DNA from: Conexibacter sp. | GTDB lineage: Bacteria > Actinomycetota > Thermoleophilia > Solirubrobacterales > Solirubrobacteraceae | NCBI GenBank assembly: GCA_025964055.1 | Contig: JAOPZP010000605.1 | Span: 1 to 5,539 of the forward strand | Direction: 5' to 3' | DNA length: 5,539 nt | Shown: positions 1 through 5,539 of the stretch, one piece after another | Layout of the letters: every line of letters begins with the position of its first letter | How positions within the stretch are numbered: position 1 is the stretch's first letter | The notes under the pieces: generated by a model | Database searches by the model: none | Told to the model about the DNA's origin: nothing | What the model saw: the letters and a program-made list of their open reading frames with translations, nothing else | Program-made: the position numbers and the translations under genes

Positions 1-1623
1 TTCTACGACGGCAACGACGACGGCTCGGGCGACTTCGTCGGGCTGACCGAGAAGCTCGACTACCTGCAGTGGCTCGGCGTCGACTGCATCTGGCTGCTGC
101 CGATGTTCGCCAGCCCGCTGCGCGACGGCGGCTACGACATCGCCGACTTCTACTCGATCCACCCCGACTACGGGACCGTCGAGGACTTCGAGACCTTCAT
201 CCTGGCGGCGCACGAGCGCGGCATCCGCGTCATCGCCGACCTCGTGATGAACCACACCTCCAGCGACCACGAGTGGTTCCAGCAGGCGCGCAACGCGCCG
301 GCCGGGTCGCCGGAGCGCAACATGTACGTGTGGTCCGACACCGAGGAGAAGTACCAGGACGCGCGCATCATCTTCACCGACACCGAGACGTCGAACTGGT
401 CCTGGGACCCGGTCGCCGGCCAGTACTACTGGCACCGCTTCTTCTCCCACCAGCCCGACCTCAACTACGACAACCCGGTCGTCCACGAGAAGATGATGGA
501 CGTCCTGCGCTTCTGGCTGGACCGCGGGCTCGACGGCTTCCGCCTCGACGCCGTGCCCTACCTCTACGAGCGCGAGGGCACCAACTGCGAGAACCTCGAG
601 GAGACCCATGAGTTCCTGCGCAAGGTGCGCAAGACCGTCGACGAGGAGTACCCCGACCGCGTCCTGCTGGCCGAGGCCAACCAGTGGCCCGAGGACGTCG
701 TCGCGTACTACGGCCAGGGTGAGGGCGACGAGTGCCACATGGCCTTCCACTTCCCCGTGATGCCGCGCATGTTCATGTCGCTGCGCCGCGAGGACGCGAC
801 GCCGATGCTCGAGATCCTCGAGCGCACGCCGGAGATCCCGCGCACCGCGCAGTGGGGCCTGTTCCTCCGCAACCACGACGAGCTGACGCTCGAGATGGTG
901 ACCGACGAGGAGCGCGACTACATGTACGGCGAGTACGCCAAGGACCCGCGGATGAAGATCAACGTCGGCATCCGCCGGCGCCTCGCCCCGCTGCTGGACA
1001 ACGGGCGCGACGAGATCGAGCTGATGACCGCGATCCTGTTCTCGCTGCCGGGCTCGCCGGTCCTCTACTACGGCGACGAGATCGCCATGGGCGACAACAT
1101 CTACCTCGGCGACCGCGACGGCGTGCGGACGCCGATGCAGTGGACGGGCGACCGCAACGGCGGGTTCAGCCGCGCCGACTTCGCCCAGCTCTACGCGCCG
1201 CCGCTGATGGACCCGGTCTACGGCTTCCAGGCCGTCAACGTCGAGGCCCAGCTGCGCACCCCGACGTCGCTGTTGCGCTGGCTGCACCGCTTCATCGCCC
1301 TGCGCAAGGAGCACCCCGTCTTCGGGCTGGGCGAGTACCGCCCGCTGCACCCCGAGAACCCGCACATCTTCGCCCACCTGCGCACCTATGCCGACGACGT
1401 GATCATGTGCGTGCACAACGTCGCGCGCTCCGCGCAGGCCGTCGAGCTGGACCTCTCGGAGTTCGAGGGCCGCTACCCGGTCGAGATGTTCGGCCGGTCG
1501 CGCTTCCCGCGCATCGGCGAGCTGCCGTACCTGCTGACCCTTGCGCCGCGCGGGTTCTTCTGGTTCGTGCTGGAGAAGGACCCCGACGAGGACGACGACG
1601 ACGAGCAGGAGGCCGCGACATGA
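1..1623 (+). CDS. treS: Trehalose synthase / maltose alpha-D-glucosyltransferase (TreS), 5' partial
   Basis: TreS is a cytoplasmic GH13 enzyme that interconverts trehalose and maltose by intramolecular glucosyl transfer. It feeds maltose to the maltokinase encoded next. The frame is open from base 1, and 540 residues are visible. The first visible residues include the DGNDDGSGD loop, a calcium-site-like motif usual near the N-terminus of this family. By comparing catalytic spacing with my recollection of mycobacterial TreS (D230, E272), roughly 45-50 N-terminal residues lie outside the window. Seen in the visible part: GH13 region I DLVMNH (residues 80-85), nucleophile D183 in GFRLDAVPYLYE, acid/base E225 in LLAEANQWP, and transition-state stabiliser D293 in FLRNHDELT. 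The TreS-type signatures GTNCENL, GDECHMAFHFP and DRDGVRTPMQW are also present, and these separate it from oligo-1,6-glucosidases and amylosucrases. The C-terminal beta domain ends in a short acidic tail. The stop codon overlaps the mak start. The promoter lies upstream, out of view. Confidence 0.97.
   Translation, partial: FYDGNDDGSGDFVGLTEKLDYLQWLGVDCIWLLPMFASPLRDGGYDIADFYSIHPDYGTVEDFETFILAAHERGIRVIADLVMNHTSSDHEWFQQARNAPAGSPERNMYVWSDTEEKYQDARIIFTDTETSNWSWDPVAGQYYWHRFFSHQPDLNYDNPVVHEKMMDVLRFWLDRGLDGFRLDAVPYLYEREGTNCENLEETHEFLRKVRKTVDEEYPDRVLLAEANQWPEDVVAYYGQGEGDECHMAFHFPVMPRMFMSLRREDATPMLEILERTPEIPRTAQWGLFLRNHDELTLEMVTDEERDYMYGEYAKDPRMKINVGIRRRLAPLLDNGRDEIELMTAILFSLPGSPVLYYGDEIAMGDNIYLGDRDGVRTPMQWTGDRNGGFSRADFAQLYAPPLMDPVYGFQAVNVEAQLRTPTSLLRWLHRFIALRKEHPVFGLGEYRPLHPENPHIFAHLRTYADDVIMCVHNVARSAQAVELDLSEFEGRYPVEMFGRSRFPRIGELPYLLTLAPRGFFWFVLEKDPDEDDDDEQEAAT
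1607..1612 (+). promoter_or_regulatory. Ribosome binding site for mak
   Basis: A full AGGAGG sits inside the last codons of treS, seven bases before the ATG at 1620. It fixes the mak start at 1620 rather than at the in-frame ATG at 1653, which has no purine-rich Shine-Dalgarno sequence in front of it. Confidence 0.8.
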
Positions 1624-3037
1624 CTCGCGCAGAGCGCTCGCATGGCGACCACATGAGCACGACCCGAGAGCTGCGCCTGCCCGGCGAGGACGAGCTGCGG
1701 GAGTTCGTGCTGGCCCAGCGCTGGTTCGGATCCAAGTCGCGCGAGGTCGCGCACTTCCGCCTGCTGGAGACGATCCCGCTGACCGAGCAGCCGCTCGGCA
1801 TCGCGGTGCTCCAGGTCGAGTTCCTGCCCGGCACCCACGAGCTGTACCAGCTGCCGATCGGAGCACGGCCCGAGGGCGAGTGGACCGAGGGCGTCATCGC
1901 GGTCAACGACGGCATGGCGATCTACGACGCGATGACCGACGAGGACATGGTCCGCCAGCTGGTGCACCTCATCGCCGAGAACACCGACATCGCCACCGGG
2001 CAGGGCGTCGCGGAGTTCCGCTCGCTCGGCCCCGGGCTGCGCGAGGTCGGCACCGTGCGCCCGATGGGCGCCGAGCAGTCCAACTCCTCGGTCGTGCTCG
2101 ACGAGCGCCTCGTGCTCAAGGCCTACCGTCGCCTCGGCGCCGGGCCCAACCCCGAGCTCGAGATCCTGCGCTTCCTCACCGAGCGCGACTTCCCGCACAT
2201 CGCGGCGCTGCGCGGCTGGTACACGCACTCGGGCCGCCTCATCGACGCGACGCTCGGCATCGTCCAGGAGTTCCTGGTCGGCGCGACCGACGGCTGGGAC
2301 CTGGCGCTGGCCGACCTCGGCGAGGACCCGGCGCGGTTCATCGCGCGGGCACGTGCGCTGGGCGAGGTCACCGGCCGCCTGCACACCGTGCTGGGCTCCG
2401 AGAACCAGGACCCGGCGTTCTCGCCCGAGGAGACCTCGGCCGAGGCGCTCGGCCTGCTGACCGCCACGGTCGACGAGGAGATCGAGTCGGTGTTCGTCGG
2501 CCTGCCCGACGGCGACGAGCTGGCGCCGATCCGCGGGCGCGGCGAGGAGGTGCGCGAGAAGCTGCGCACGCTCACCAACGTCGGCTCCGCCGGGCGGGTG
2601 ATCCGCCACCACGGCGACTTCCACCTCGGCCAGGTCATGCACACCGACGACGGTGGCTGGACCGTCCTGGACTTCGAGGGCGAGCCGGCCCGCACGCTCG
2701 TCGAGCGCCGCCGCAAGCGCTCGCCGCTGCGCGACGTCGCGGGCATGCTGCGCTCCTTCGCCTACGCGGCGTCGGCCTCCGAGCTGTTGCACGGCGCCGG
2801 CGCGCCGGCCGGCTGGGAGCACGAGGTGCGCGGTGCCTACCTCGACGGCTACCTGCACGAGACCGACACGAGCCTGCTGCCGCCCGGCCGCGCCGCGGTC
2901 GAGCGGCTGCTCGCGGTCTTCGAGCTGGAGAAGGCCGTCTACGAGCTGCGCTACGAGCTGGACAACCGCCCGGATTGGGTCAAGATCCCCGTCGCGGGGA
3001 TCGCCCGACTCCTCGACCCCGAAAGGGAGCCGGAGGC

Positions 3038-3041
<4 letters not shown>
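1620..3041 (+). CDS. mak: Maltokinase (Mak/Pep2)
   Basis: Maltokinase transfers the ATP gamma-phosphate to maltose, giving maltose-1-phosphate, the donor for GlgE. It is cytoplasmic, and in actinomycetes it is often complexed with or fused to TreS. The product is 473 residues, close to the usual length. The N-terminal cap region carries the family motif RWFGSKSR (34-41). The N-lobe contains VLKAYRR with the probable ATP-binding lysine K167, followed by the NPELEIL helix. The aminoglycoside-phosphotransferase-like C-lobe has the catalytic loop HGDFHLGQ (H331, catalytic D333) and the metal-binding LDFEGEP (D351, E353), followed by ERRRKRSPLRDVAGMLRSF. The typical C-terminal FELEKAVYELRYEL helix is present. 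The ATG at 1620 shares ATGA with the treS stop and has a strong ribosome binding site. A second in-frame ATG at 1653 would remove 11 poorly conserved-looking residues. The gene is intact and no key residue is missing. Confidence 0.96.
3025..3029 (+). promoter_or_regulatory. Probable ribosome binding site for glgB
   Basis: GGGAG lies eight bases before the ATG at 3038, within the last codons of mak. A second purine run, GGAGG at 3032-3036, is only one base from that ATG and 13 bases from the in-frame ATG at 3050. The 3025-3029 element with the 3038 start is therefore the better fit. Confidence 0.55.
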
Positions 3042-5251
<2,210 letters not shown>

Positions 5252-5255
5252 CCCC

Positions 5256-5539
5256 CTGAGCACCGCACCGCGCCACTTCGATCTCGCCGCGCGCGGGACG
5301 ACCGTCCGCCGCGAGGTCCTCGGCGGGACGGTCACGTTCCTCACGATGTCCTACATCGTGTTCGTCAACCCGGCGATCCTCTCGAGCGCCGGGCTGCCGT
5401 TCAACGCCGTCGCGGTCGCCACGGCGCTTGCGGCGGCCGGGTTCACGATCCTGATGGGCGTCGCGACGAACCTGCCGTTCGCCCTCGCCTCGGGGCTCGG
5501 GATCAACGCGGTCGTCGCGTTCGACATCATCTTGGGCCG
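5256..5539 (+). CDS. NCS2-family purine permease (AzgA/PbuG-like), 3' partial
   Basis: This is the first 94 residues of an inner-membrane nucleobase transporter of the AzgA/PbuG branch of NCS2, whose characterised members import adenine, guanine or hypoxanthine with protons. Seen: the family-typical N-terminus RHFDLAARGTTVRREVLGG, then a first membrane segment (about 21-42) containing TFLTMSYIVFVNPAIL, a second (about 51-70), and a third region with LPFALASGLGINAVVAF, corresponding to the family's APGMGLNAYFAF-like substrate-site segment. The gene runs off the window; family members are usually about 430-480 residues. In this frame no ATG, GTG or TTG lies between the stop at 5205-5207 and residue 31 of the protein. 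The only sensible start is CTG at 5256, which gives the normal-looking N-terminus (M/L)STAPRHF. It follows glgB after four bases, so it is probably co-transcribed. Exact substrate cannot be told from this fragment. Confidence 0.88.
   Translation, partial: MSTAPRHFDLAARGTTVRREVLGGTVTFLTMSYIVFVNPAILSSAGLPFNAVAVATALAAAGFTILMGVATNLPFALASGLGINAVVAFDIILG

Noticed and set aside
1585..1610. GAC/GAG triplet run resembling a microsatellite.
   Set aside because: Too short and imperfect for a repeat feature; it is explained as codons of the acidic TreS tail.
2786..2816. GC-rich palindromic stretch that could fold as a hairpin.
   Set aside because: It lies inside intact mak codons (GAGAPAG). There is no T-run, and such self-complementary GC/CG runs are expected by chance at this base composition.
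1473..2858. Open frame of 461 codons on the minus strand opposite mak.
   Set aside because: Same high-GC shadow effect; the translation is compositionally biased and matches no family I recognise.

Overview
The window is very GC-rich (about 70% by eye) and almost entirely coding. All genes lie on the + strand and are packed end to end. Codon choice (mostly G or C at third positions) and the gene content (treS, maltokinase, glgB in a row) point to a high-GC actinomycete (Actinomycetota). A Thermoleophilia/Solirubrobacter-like source is my guess from general protein flavour, but nothing here proves the class.

Layout: (1) 1-1623 is the 3' nine-tenths of treS, trehalose synthase (maltose alpha-D-glucosyltransferase, GH13), cut by the left window edge. 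(2) 1620-3041 is mak/pep2, maltokinase, overlapping treS by four bases (ATGA). (3) 3038-5251 is glgB, the 1,4-alpha-glucan branching enzyme, overlapping mak by four bases (ATGA). (4) From about 5256 to the right edge is the beginning of a purine permease of the NCS2/AzgA type. It follows glgB after only four bases and appears to begin at a CTG codon. No intergenic stretch exceeds a few bases, so there is no room for internal promoters or terminators. No RNA genes, mobile elements or CRISPR arrays are seen.

The first three genes form the core of the trehalose-to-glycogen (GlgE) route. TreS interconverts trehalose and maltose, Mak phosphorylates maltose with ATP to maltose-1-phosphate, GlgE (not in this window) polymerises it into alpha-1,4-glucan, and GlgB adds alpha-1,6 branches. 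All catalytic residues expected for the three enzymes are present, and the reading frames are intact. This is a well-known pathway arrangement, not a new system. The points worth a second look are the likely CTG start and the purine-permease neighbour at the 3' end, and the question of where glgE lies.
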